Source: Kiritimatiellia bacterium | Lineage (GTDB): Bacteria > Verrucomicrobiota > Kiritimatiellia > RFP12 > UBA1067 | Assembly: GCA_017454745.1 (NCBI GenBank) | Contig: JAFTCL010000050.1 | Span: 1 to 47,501, forward strand | DNA length: 47,501 nucleotides | Reading direction: 5' to 3' | In this document: positions 16,267 through 24,362 of the stretch, in pieces | Position numbering within the stretch: the first letter of the stretch is position 1 | Layout: each line of letters opens with the position of its first letter | Translations under genes and position numbers: made by a program | Notes under the pieces: model-generated | Told to the model about the DNA's origin: nothing | Database searches by the model: none | What the model saw: only the letters and a program-made list of their open reading frames with translations

Positions 16267-17898
16267 CTAACGCAAATCAACGGTCTTTTCAACCGTTTTC
16301 CCGGCGGCATCCTTCCAGCTCAAACGGTAATGGCCGCGAAAACCGCGGAATTTAACCTTTCCGTCCGCCGACTTCACCGCGATACGGGTCTTCCATTGGT
16401 TGTTGACCAAATCATCCATCGCGTAGTAGGCGGCCTTCGGTTTCATGTCGCGGGTAAATAGACCGCTGATCGAAGGTTCACCCGGCGCACCGCAGTCATC
16501 GACCACGTTCCACCAGGTGATGCCGTTCATCTTTTCGATCGAGAACCAGATCCGGTAGGCGTTGCGCATGATGATCGCCTGCACCATCTGACCGCTTTCG
16601 GTATTGTCCGGGGCTGTAATGGTGATTTCCGACAAGTGGATCGGGCGTCCCCCGCCCGCCTCGGCAACGCGCCGAAACGTGTCCCAAATGCCTTCCGGCG
16701 TGAGTTTGCGCTTCACCTCATCCGAGAACACCCCAGACGCGATTTTTTTTGATTCGGCCGGATTGAACAAATGCATTTGCGATCCCACCACTTGAAAGTC
16801 CGCGCCGTTGGCCTCAAGATCGCGAATCTGCCCCGGAAACGCGCTCATATTGTACTCATTGACGTTCAGCCAAGCGTCAGGGCGCATATACTTCCTGGCC
16901 AGAACCAATCCTTTGTATGCGTAATTCGCCGGCATAACTCCGTAATGGCTTTTGGTGAGCGGAAGCGAATTTTTAGCCGACGACTCCCCTGTCGGCCACT
17001 GCCGTTTCGAGCCAACGCCCCAGTCGGTGGCGGATTCGTTCACCACATCCCAACTGTCCACCCGCGACCCGTAGCGTTCGCCGATTTCACGGATGCGCTT
17101 CTCGTAAAAGAATTCCTGCGCCTTGACGTATGAGGGGACAAGTTCGGCGATTTGCGTCTCGGATAGTTGGCTGAAAACTTTTTTCCAGGCCGCCGCCCAA
17201 ACCCGCTCGCTCCGGTCCTGCATATCCTTCACGCAAATCGGAATTTTGATATTGCGCTGCGGCATCTTAACCCCGGTTGCCGCCTCCAGCGCGAACTTTT
17301 CGGCATCGGGACAGAAATCATCCCACAACCAAGTGGGAGTATGCCAAGCATTGTTGCCCCAAACCAGCGGATGACCGTGAATCCGGCATCCGCGCGTCTT
17401 GAGAAACGAAATCACCGGATCGGGGGCCGGACGGCGCCAGTGGGGCTGATGTTTCGGGTCGGCGCATCCGTTCCAGAAATCTTCGGTGTCTTCATACCGC
17501 TCTTCAAACCGTTGCTGGTAAGGATACGGCTCCAGCGTGCGCCAGTAGAATGCCACCGTCGCCGAATTGAAGAGGGTGCCGTAAAGTTCCTTGTACCGGT
17601 CGTTCCACTCTTTTTTACCCAGCTGGTTGAAGTTGAAAATGTGCGCCCCGAAAAAAAACGCGCTCGTCACTTGCTCGACTTTCACTTCGGTTCCGTCGGG
17701 CGCATCGACCGCAAACGCGGCGTCCGCCTTGCGGTACTTCTCAATGTCCGAGTCAATCTTGGCCTGAACGTCGTCATTCCAGACCTTCCAATATTCGTCA
17801 GACATCACCGACCGGTCAACCTTGAACTCCGCCCGCGCTCCAAGCGTCGCCGCGCAAAACGCCAAAACCGACCAACGAACGATCTCGGTACGGTTCAT
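16267..17898 (-). CDS. Secreted endo-1,4-beta-xylanase, GH10
   Basis: The protein has 543 residues with a signal peptide (about 1-23, ending GARA) and one GH10 (beta/alpha)8 barrel. The family landmarks are visible: FFFGAHIFN near the start of the barrel, RIHGHPLVWGNNAW, the acid/base Glu288 in SWDVVNES, LNVNEYNM, VVGSQMHLF and the nucleophile Glu424 in IHLSEITI. It should cut the xylan backbone internally. No carbohydrate-binding module is evident. A beta end (KVKFRGFRGHYRLSWKD) follows the barrel. GGAGGAGG lies just before the ATG. It is the last gene of the GH51 cluster, 36 bases after the C26 gene. Confidence 0.93.
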   Translation of the reverse strand: MNRTEIVRWSVLAFCAATLGARAEFKVDRSVMSDEYWKVWNDDVQAKIDSDIEKYRKADAAFAVDAPDGTEVKVEQVTSAFFFGAHIFNFNQLGKKEWNDRYKELYGTLFNSATVAFYWRTLEPYPYQQRFEERYEDTEDFWNGCADPKHQPHWRRPAPDPVISFLKTRGCRIHGHPLVWGNNAWHTPTWLWDDFCPDAEKFALEAATGVKMPQRNIKIPICVKDMQDRSERVWAAAWKKVFSQLSETQIAELVPSYVKAQEFFYEKRIREIGERYGSRVDSWDVVNESATDWGVGSKRQWPTGESSAKNSLPLTKSHYGVMPANYAYKGLVLARKYMRPDAWLNVNEYNMSAFPGQIRDLEANGADFQVVGSQMHLFNPAESKKIASGVFSDEVKRKLTPEGIWDTFRRVAEAGGGRPIHLSEITITAPDNTESGQMVQAIIMRNAYRIWFSIEKMNGITWWNVVDDCGAPGEPSISGLFTRDMKPKAAYYAMDDLVNNQWKTRIAVKSADGKVKFRGFRGHYRLSWKDAAGKTVEKTVDLR

Positions 17899-17934
17899 AT
17901 TTCCTCCTCCAGTTCCCAGAACATTTCTACCAAA

Positions 17935-19446
17935 TCACAGTCCCAACTCTTTCGCGCAAGCGGGAAAAGTTTTTCCCGTCTCCCGTTTAACGCCCAAAGG
18001 CAACTCGCCGTTTGACAACGGGACAATCCTTGTCCCAGAACGGTGCCCGCGAACATGTTTCATATCGTCTGGAGACAACGGGATGCTTCCCTGTTCCGTT
18101 ATGAACGCGTGAACCCGGACGGCGGCACGATTGCCACCGCCCGGTTGCAGCAAACCGGATTGTCGAAGCGAACGGTAACATTCGACTACGGCGCGAAGCG
18201 CTGAATCATCGGCATTTTCACCGGTCGCACCGACGGTTCCTGTAACAAACGCATCATGGGGACGGGCCATTGCCCGTACCCGTTCGATACCGGCAGCGGC
18301 GGCATTACCGGCAGCGACAACCAACGCCTTGGCCGGCTCGTGGCCTTCCGAGCCCAAAACAAACTGTGCGTCGCGAACCACCATCTCCGCCAGAACGTCC
18401 CCGTCACCCGCGGCAGCATAACGTCCGTCATACGGCCCGTGCGCGAAATCTCCGAGCAATACGAAATCCTCGCCCGCGAAAACTGGCTTGCCGTCCTTTT
18501 TCTTTTCACCGGTCGCATTATCAAACTCGTCAATCGTTAGGAACCGCTCCAGAACCGCCAATCCGGCGGAATCGGAAACTATCACCCCGATTGGCCGCCG
18601 CGCCGGGGCGGAATTTGGTTTGCGCCCGGCAAAGTCCATGATTCCGGCAAAAAAGCGATCCCATAGCGGCTCGGAATAAACCGCAGAAAGCCGTTCCGGA
18701 TGGAACTGTACCCCCGCCGCCGGATACCAATCGCACTCAATCGCCTCCACCACGCCGTCACTAGACCATGCCGTAACCGTCATTCCCGGTGCCAACCTTT
18801 TCGCCGCCTGATGATGGGAGGAATTTACCGTAGCCGATTCCGTTCCGCAAACCTTAGCCAGACGTGAACCTTCGGCGATCACGATACCATGCCGGCGCTC
18901 CGGTTTGCCTCTGCGATGCTCAACCGTGTAATTCTTGCCAAGTTCGCTGGGAAGATCCTGATAAAGGGTTCCGCCGAAAAAAACATTTAACCGCTGTTCA
19001 CCGCGGCAGATACCGACAATCGGCACCTCGTGACGAACTGCGGAACGCAACACTTGCTCTTCGAATTCGTCGCGGGTTTTATTGACCCGACCCAAGGCCG
19101 GAGAAGGTTGCGCCCCGTACCGGGCAGGATCGACATCTTCACCGCCGGGAAGCAGAAGCAAATCGATTCGCGAAACCGCACGGTCAATTTCATCCCGCGT
19201 CCCCCGGCAAATCACCACCGGAACATGGCCCGCTTTGCTGATCGCGTTTGTGCAAGCCGCGGGAACCGAAGCATTGGCACCAGCGCAGACTTCGGAGACC
19301 CCGACCAACAGCGCGGTTTTCCCGCCGTTGTTTTGAGCCGATTGCGCAACCTGCATCTGCGATGCAACCGCCAACGTTAAGGCCGCAACACCCAAAAGCC
19401 GTTTGCTAAGAGAACGGTTACTTAGTGAATTCAATGTCGCGCACAT
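17935..19446 (-). CDS. Exported C26 (gamma-glutamyl hydrolase-like) amidohydrolase with an unknown C-terminal domain
   Basis: The protein has 503 residues from the ATG at 19446, which overlaps the end of the upstream gene by 29 bases; the start is the least certain part. An exported N-terminus (RLLGVAALTLAVASQ...) precedes a class I glutamine-amidotransferase fold of the peptidase C26 type. This includes LLLPGGEDVDP, the nucleophile Cys147 in GICRGEQRLNVFFGG, and His249/Glu251 in GVQFHPE. C26 enzymes hydrolyse gamma-glutamyl bonds. About 230 residues (from about 275) follow that I cannot assign. They begin RPIGVIVSDSAGLAVLERFL and have alternating beta/alpha character. The last 60 residues are encoded across GGGA...TCCC palindromes. 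Its place between a PL22-like protein and a xylanase is unusual for C26. Confidence 0.78.
   Translation of the reverse strand: MCATLNSLSNRSLSKRLLGVAALTLAVASQMQVAQSAQNNGGKTALLVGVSEVCAGANASVPAACTNAISKAGHVPVVICRGTRDEIDRAVSRIDLLLLPGGEDVDPARYGAQPSPALGRVNKTRDEFEEQVLRSAVRHEVPIVGICRGEQRLNVFFGGTLYQDLPSELGKNYTVEHRRGKPERRHGIVIAEGSRLAKVCGTESATVNSSHHQAAKRLAPGMTVTAWSSDGVVEAIECDWYPAAGVQFHPERLSAVYSEPLWDRFFAGIMDFAGRKPNSAPARRPIGVIVSDSAGLAVLERFLTIDEFDNATGEKKKDGKPVFAGEDFVLLGDFAHGPYDGRYAAAGDGDVLAEMVVRDAQFVLGSEGHEPAKALVVAAGNAAAAGIERVRAMARPHDAFVTGTVGATGENADDSALRAVVECYRSLRQSGLLQPGGGNRAAVRVHAFITEQGSIPLSPDDMKHVRGHRSGTRIVPLSNGELPLGVKRETGKTFPACAKELGL
18020..18036. repeat. GGGACA...TGTCCC dyad inside the C26 gene
   Basis: GGGACA (18020-18025) and TGTCCC (18031-18036) are perfect inverted arms around 5 bases, within codons near the end of the C26 gene. 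A weaker relative at 18078-18094 has GGGA/TCCC arms and the same leading GACAACGGGA. Confidence 0.55.
18259..18281. repeat. GGGACGGGC...GCCCGTACCC dyad inside the C26 gene
   Basis: Arms 18259-18267 and 18272-18281 pair with one bulged A around a CATT loop, again inside the coding sequence. The left arm matches the start of the 11500-11516 element (GGGACGGG). Confidence 0.5.
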
Positions 19447-20734
19447 ATGCTTGACGTGTCCCTTCATGAACCGAATTGAAACCGATCTGTCGTCCGTCCG
19501 GACGATATCGCGCATGCAAATCACAACGCCAATAAGTTTGCCGATAAGGTTCCGGCACATAAAACGCGCCCATCGGCATCGTCATGCCGTCGGCAAGGCG
19601 CACCAACACCCATGGCCGTTCAAAGTTTGCGTTCCAATAAGTGTCGGCGCTCATGAACTTCCCGTCCGGAGAATAAATGCAGTGCCAATCCCAATCCAAA
19701 ATCCCCGCGCCAATGCGCCGAACCTTATCCTCCTCGCCCACGGTGAATTCCACCGGACTCCAGGCAGTTCGCCCCCACTCGCCTTTCTTGTCGCCGTCCC
19801 AAGCCGCCGTGACCAGCAGTTTGGGGTTTCCGTCAGGCGCCCAATTGAAATGCGACCCCGCCCAGCCGTCTTTGAAACAGCGTCGCAAGTCGGTCCCGTC
19901 TTTCTTCACGGTAAAGGATGTGGTATGCCAACGGGATGCCTGATGATTCGTTTTGTCGAACCAGTCCACCGAACGGGCGAGAAAGAATATGCGTGATCCG
20001 GCCTGGTCTTTTTGAATAACCGTGTGGCAATAGTAGGCGAGCGGATGGCCCGGCTTGTCGGCCACCTTCTGGGTGGCGGGCATAAAGTCGCGTCCCTGCG
20101 CCACCGAGAGAATCAGCTTGTGTTCGCCGGTCTTCAAGTCCATCACCCACAGACCGTCATCCGTCGGCCACTCCGAATCCTCGCGGGGATCCTGTCCCAG
20201 TCCGGCATAACCATAGTCGGGCCGAGTTAAGGATAAACGCGCATAGTTGATAGACACCGCCCACGAACGGTCTTCGCTGACCGCGCTCACCGGAAGCGGG
20301 AGAACCCGTTCCGCCTTGGTCTTCCAATTCATAACCACCGTCACGAATTTGCCGTCGCGGACATCGTTGAAAAGGAAGGTGTCATCATCAATCCAATGGG
20401 CCATCGCCGCCTCCTGGAAGTTCCAACACGCCGTGGTGGTTACCGGTATGAAACGATTGCCGTCCTGAAGGTCAACCACCCCAAGCGTGCATCGCTCGCC
20501 GGATTCCGGAAGACGCCCGTTGATATCGGTTTCCAGCACCGTGACGTAACGGTTGTTTGGACTCCAGGAGTTGATGGCGAAGTAACTGGCGAACAGATGT
20601 TCGTGCGGACCGGAAGTGATGGCGCGCGGCGCACCCCACTTTGGAAACGGCGCAAGATCGGTTTCGGCGGCTACGGTAAAGTTCAACGCGGCGATACCGG
20701 CAATGAAAATCGCCAAATTGTCTGTCACTCTCAT
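19418..20734 (-). CDS. Exported beta-propeller protein, oligogalacturonate-lyase-like (PL22)
   Basis: The protein has 438 residues from the ATG at 20734, with a G-rich site upstream. The signal peptide is about 1-22 (IAGIAALNFTVAA). The body consists of PD40/TolB-like propeller blades. Typical repeats are INSWSPNNRYVTVLETD, HCIYSPDGKFMSADT and ARYRPDGRQIGFNSVHEGTRQAYV. The length, the blade pattern and the His-containing last blade (CDLHARYRPDGRQIGF) resemble PL22 oligogalacturonate lyases, which split unsaturated pectin dimers. Membership is likely but not certain, and the metal-binding residues could not be aligned by eye. The clear signal peptide is unusual, since known PL22 enzymes are often cytoplasmic. 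It overlaps the C26 gene. Confidence 0.65.
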   Translation of the reverse strand: MRVTDNLAIFIAGIAALNFTVAAETDLAPFPKWGAPRAITSGPHEHLFASYFAINSWSPNNRYVTVLETDINGRLPESGERCTLGVVDLQDGNRFIPVTTTACWNFQEAAMAHWIDDDTFLFNDVRDGKFVTVVMNWKTKAERVLPLPVSAVSEDRSWAVSINYARLSLTRPDYGYAGLGQDPREDSEWPTDDGLWVMDLKTGEHKLILSVAQGRDFMPATQKVADKPGHPLAYYCHTVIQKDQAGSRIFFLARSVDWFDKTNHQASRWHTTSFTVKKDGTDLRRCFKDGWAGSHFNWAPDGNPKLLVTAAWDGDKKGEWGRTAWSPVEFTVGEEDKVRRIGAGILDWDWHCIYSPDGKFMSADTYWNANFERPWVLVRLADGMTMPMGAFYVPEPYRQTYWRCDLHARYRPDGRQIGFNSVHEGTRQAYVRDIEFTK

Positions 20735-20786
20735 TCTTCCCCCCCGTTTATGCCGACTTCCCGGCCCGATTTTTGGAAACTGCGAT

Positions 20787-22226
20787 TTAGGCAAGCTCCT
20801 TCAAATAGCGCTTAATGCCAAATCCTTCACGCTCTTCGCGGAAAAGTGTCCGGTTGGCCTCATCATCGCCGATGAAACGCTCCGCCTTAAAATCCCAATT
20901 GAGCTTACGGCCCAGCTTCATTGCCGTATAACCGAGAATGCAGGTTGTCGAGGTGCGTTGGGCCTCTTCCAACGGCATGGCAAGCGGGCCGCGCGTGCGC
21001 ATTTCCTCGATCCACTCCCGGTTGTGCTCCTTAAGACGGGGTAACGGTTTCGCCACCGCGCCCTCTATGAGTTCCCGGCGGCTGGCGGCGATTTTCCGCC
21101 CCTCAAGTTCACTGAGTGACGCACTCTTTGGGTCGTCGCTCGTCTGCTTCGCTCCTCCGAAGCCGCAGAAGATCCAGTCGCCGCGTTCGCCGATGAACCG
21201 GATTCCGCAAGGATACTTGCGGGTGGAACCGAGCTTCATTTCCGCACCGGAAGCGTAAGTCCAGGTGACGTCACACTCGCCGTGGGTGTTCCAGAGCTTG
21301 CGCCCTTTCGGATATTCCGCCGTGCCGACAACCGAAACCGGACCTTCTTTTTCCGCGCCCAACCCGCGTTGCGCGGTATCGATATGGTGGGCGCCCCAAT
21401 TCGCGATCATGCCCATATCGTAGGACTGGATGGTCATCCATCCGGGACGGGAGAAATTCACCTTACCGTCCGGACCGCGCCGATGGCTGCGCAATTGCGC
21501 GTACGGGGCATCGGGCGTAGCGCCCAGCCACATGTTCCAATCAAATCCCGTCGGCACCGGTTCCTCCGCCGGCAGATCGTACTCTTTCGGATCGTCGGGA
21601 ATCCCGACTTCGACGCGAACGACCTTGCCAAGCCGCCCGTCCCGCACGCACTCCACCGCACGGATGAAATTCTCGGTTGCCCGCTGCTGCGTACCGGTGC
21701 GAAGGATTACGCCATACTTCTTCACCGCGTTGGCGATCGCCCGCCCCTCGCCGATGGACATCGCCATCGGCTTCTGCAAAAAGACATCTTTTTTCGCCAT
21801 ACAGGCTTCGATGGCAATCTGCGCGTGCCAGTGGTCCGGCACGGTAACCATTATCGCGTCGACCGCCGGGTCGGCGAGCAACTGCCGATAATCCGACACG
21901 CACCGCGCATCACTCACGAGATCGCGGCCCTGGAATTTTTCTCCCGCAAGCAACCGGCGGTAATGTTTTCGGCGATCCGGATCAACGTCCGACAGCGCGA
22001 TGAAATCGCAAAGGTCGCGTCCGCCGTCGCTCAAGCAACCCGGAATGTTGAAACTCTGCGCGATCCGTCCGCACCCGACCACGCCGATGGTGATCTTTTT
22101 CGACGGCGCGGTTTCGCCGATGACACTCGAAGGAATGATAGTCGGAAAAGCCAGCGCCGCACCCGACAATAAACTCTGGCGGATGAAATCACGCCTGCTT
22201 GACAAAGCCTTTTTCTGCATCTTCAA
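20787..22226 (-). CDS. Tat-exported Gfo/Idh/MocA-family dehydrogenase
   Basis: The protein has 479 residues. The N-terminus carries a twin-arginine signal (Arg11-Arg12 in SSRRDFIRQSLLSGAALAF), so the enzyme should be folded with its cofactor before export. A Rossmann domain follows (IGVVGCGRIAQ near 47-56). The catalytic Lys152 lies in FLQKPMAMSIGEG, where the usual EKP reads QKP. The C-terminal substrate domain includes MIANWGAHHIDTAQ. The family oxidises or reduces sugars and inositols with NAD(P). Exported members of this type in PVC bacteria are thought to carry a tightly bound cofactor. Its place after the arabinofuranosidase gene (18 bases) suggests a released sugar as substrate; that is inference. 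Confidence 0.88.
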   Translation of the reverse strand: MKMQKKALSSRRDFIRQSLLSGAALAFPTIIPSSVIGETAPSKKITIGVVGCGRIAQSFNIPGCLSDGGRDLCDFIALSDVDPDRRKHYRRLLAGEKFQGRDLVSDARCVSDYRQLLADPAVDAIMVTVPDHWHAQIAIEACMAKKDVFLQKPMAMSIGEGRAIANAVKKYGVILRTGTQQRATENFIRAVECVRDGRLGKVVRVEVGIPDDPKEYDLPAEEPVPTGFDWNMWLGATPDAPYAQLRSHRRGPDGKVNFSRPGWMTIQSYDMGMIANWGAHHIDTAQRGLGAEKEGPVSVVGTAEYPKGRKLWNTHGECDVTWTYASGAEMKLGSTRKYPCGIRFIGERGDWIFCGFGGAKQTSDDPKSASLSELEGRKIAASRRELIEGAVAKPLPRLKEHNREWIEEMRTRGPLAMPLEEAQRTSTTCILGYTAMKLGRKLNWDFKAERFIGDDEANRTLFREEREGFGIKRYLKELA

Positions 22227-22244
22227 TACTCCTTTAGGAAAGTT

Positions 22245-24074
22245 CTACAGAATACGTACCGCAATTTGGGCGGCGGGCGGAAGCGTAACCTCATAAACCC
22301 CATCCGCGATCTTTCCGGATTCCGGTTTGCGCTGGTAACGGCATCCGATTTCAAATCCGTTCGGCACCAATGTCTCACCGGAGACGATTTTTCCGCGTCC
22401 GCCGGTCGGGATACGGAACGTGGCCGGTTCCGCCGTGGAAAAGTTGTAAGCCGTGATGTAGCGAGAACCGTCTTTGGCGTCCGTGGCGAAAGCATCGGCG
22501 GGAAGGTCGTGAATCTCGGCAGGCACTCCGCCGATATGCCCCTTCCATATCCGCATCGCCTCGCCCAGCGAGGTTAGATGGCTCTCAAACGGCCCGACAT
22601 TAATCGCCTGCTCGTTTACGGCTTGGAAGTAACACACGTACTTGAGTCCGCAAGACTCCCAGTTGCGCATCAGGTTGCCGAGCATCTTTGCAGCGTAAAG
22701 TCCTTCCAAAATGCCCTCCTCGTGATACCAAGAGTACCAGATGTTCCACTCATCGTAGGAGATACCGATCTCCTTCGGGAGCCGCTTGCGGAAATTCTTA
22801 AGCGCTTCCAGCGCGTCATCCGTGCGCTTCGACATCGTCGCATAAAGCGCGGCCGTCCTTTCTGGCGTGGAAAAATCGAATATGCCGGGGTTGTCGTAAC
22901 GGTGGTACGAGATTACCGGCGCGAGATCCGAAAGTGCTTTCGCGGACTGGTCGATCCAATCCTGCCCGCCCCACGGATAGGGACCGGAGGAGGTAATCGA
23001 GAGCGTGGGATCGACCTTGAGCATCGCCTCGGCATGGGGGCGCACCATCTTGGCGTAACCGTCCGCCCCTTTAGGACCCTCCATGTGCCCGTAACCCATT
23101 TCGTTTCCGAGCGACCAAAGTTTCACACGCCCCGCGCACGCCTTCACCCAGTCGGCGGAGTCCTGCGGACTTTCCCACGCCGCATTGATCGTGAAAAACG
23201 GCTTGGCGCCGATCTCCTCGCAGAGCGCAAGCACGTCCTCCATCGCGATGTCGTTCTGGTCGTAGCCTAGGCTGTGCGGCTGGGTCTCGATCTCGGTGTA
23301 ACTCTGGATCGGCGCGCGCTCGTCGGGATCGGCGATCGAATAGCCGTCGCGCCAGCGGTACTCGCCAGCGAAGTTGCCGCCGGGCCAGCGGATAATGGAG
23401 GTACCAATCTCGCGAAGATTCTTTACCACATCCGCGCGCATCCCGTGGAAATTGTCTGCCGGCAACACTGACACCGCGCCGACGACACAGTATTTACGGC
23501 CCTTCACGCCGATAGAAATCGTTGCCATCGCGTCTTTTTCCAGCGTAAAGTCGAAGGCAATGCGCGTCCACTCCGTGCGGGTCTTCGTATTCACGGTGAA
23601 CGTGCGCTCGGCAAGCGTTTTGTCGCCGTCGGCCACACGCATAATCATCTGCGTGTCCTCCGGGTGATAGGAACTCACCACGGCCTTGAACGTATGCCGC
23701 ACCCCGCCGCGTATTCCGATGTTTCCTTGACGGATACCGGCCTCCCCCGTCTCCACAAGGCTGCCGATCACCTGGCAGTGCCGTTCGTTCTGACGCCACA
23801 TCCTGCTCTTCGCGGCGTGGCGTGTGCAAGTCATATCCGACAGGTCATACAAGGAGTGAGTGCCGTATGCGTCCCACATCATCGCGACCCCGCGGCGGTC
23901 GGGCTTGCCGGCGAATTTGCGGTTGCGTACCAACTGCGCCGAAATCCCGCCCTGCAACGCCGAGCGGGTGTGTTCCAGATTCTGTCCAAACAACTCTGCC
24001 GGAATCGGTTCGGCCGCCGAAGCGGATAATGCAAAAACAAACACAACAACCGACACAACGCTTCTAGTACGCAT
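22245..24074 (-). CDS. Secreted alpha-L-arabinofuranosidase, GH51
   Basis: The protein has 609 residues from the ATG at 24074, with GGGGG upstream. A GTG at 24092 would add 6 residues. The signal peptide is about 1-20 (VVFVFALSASAA). An N-terminal jelly-roll region with a carbohydrate-binding-like part (about 60-200) precedes a (beta/alpha)8 barrel and a C-terminal beta domain. GH51 landmarks are IIRWPGGNFAGEYRWRDG, the acid/base Glu325 in WSLGNEM and the nucleophile Glu442 in GISYDEWNIWY. It should remove arabinose side chains from arabinoxylan or arabinan. It is first in the hemicellulose cluster. A 12-codon ORF with a better ribosome site overlaps its start. Confidence 0.9.
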   Translation of the reverse strand: MRTRSVVSVVVFVFALSASAAEPIPAELFGQNLEHTRSALQGGISAQLVRNRKFAGKPDRRGVAMMWDAYGTHSLYDLSDMTCTRHAAKSRMWRQNERHCQVIGSLVETGEAGIRQGNIGIRGGVRHTFKAVVSSYHPEDTQMIMRVADGDKTLAERTFTVNTKTRTEWTRIAFDFTLEKDAMATISIGVKGRKYCVVGAVSVLPADNFHGMRADVVKNLREIGTSIIRWPGGNFAGEYRWRDGYSIADPDERAPIQSYTEIETQPHSLGYDQNDIAMEDVLALCEEIGAKPFFTINAAWESPQDSADWVKACAGRVKLWSLGNEMGYGHMEGPKGADGYAKMVRPHAEAMLKVDPTLSITSSGPYPWGGQDWIDQSAKALSDLAPVISYHRYDNPGIFDFSTPERTAALYATMSKRTDDALEALKNFRKRLPKEIGISYDEWNIWYSWYHEEGILEGLYAAKMLGNLMRNWESCGLKYVCYFQAVNEQAINVGPFESHLTSLGEAMRIWKGHIGGVPAEIHDLPADAFATDAKDGSRYITAYNFSTAEPATFRIPTGGRGKIVSGETLVPNGFEIGCRYQRKPESGKIADGVYEVTLPPAAQIAVRIL

Positions 24075-24102
24075 GATTAAACCCCCGTCCACCGTTTCTC
24101 AT
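24064..24102 (-). CDS. Possible 12-residue leader ORF before the GH51 gene
   Basis: The ATG at 24102 follows AAAGGAG by 3 bases and reads MRNGGRGFNHAY before TAG (24066-24064). It runs in another frame across the GH51 start (24074). Its ribosome site is stronger than that of the GH51 gene. It could couple translation of the two or be a chance ORF. Confidence 0.35.
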   Translation of the reverse strand: MRNGGRGFNHAY

Positions 24103-24191
24103 TCGCTCCTTTATGTCCATACCGTTAGCCATTACCCACTGCCGTACTGGTTATGAAACACGGTTAAAAAACATTGCCAAAATACATCGTT

Positions 24192-24221
24192 AGTTTATCA
24201 CATTTCGGCGACAACTGTAAA
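24192..24221 (-). promoter_or_regulatory. Candidate promoter of the hemicellulose cluster
   Basis: On the minus strand TTTACA (24221-24216), 18 bases, TAAACT (24197-24192), about 118 bases before the GH51 start, giving a leader of about 110 bases that includes the small ORF. The rest of the 24103-24362 gap holds no other gene that I can see. Confidence 0.45.
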
Positions 24222-24301
24222 GCCAGATTCGGCAATCCTTTGCGATCTTTGCGGACGTTACGTGAGCCTCTCTTCTCCGCTTTAAAACGTCATCGTTATG
24301 T

Positions 24302-24319
24302 TGTCAAAGATTTTTGACA
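24302..24319. promoter_or_regulatory. TGTCAAA/TTTGACA inverted repeat
   Basis: Perfect 7-base arms (24302-24308 and 24313-24319) flank GATT. It lies about 80 bases upstream of the GH51 promoter and 44 bases past the stop of the preceding gene. It fits an operator for a dimeric regulator. A terminator is less likely because the stem is AT-rich and has no clean T-run on the minus strand. Confidence 0.45.
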
Positions 24320-24362
24320 TGATTTCCTCGGTTTTTCAAATCTTTTCAAGGATTCCTGCAAA

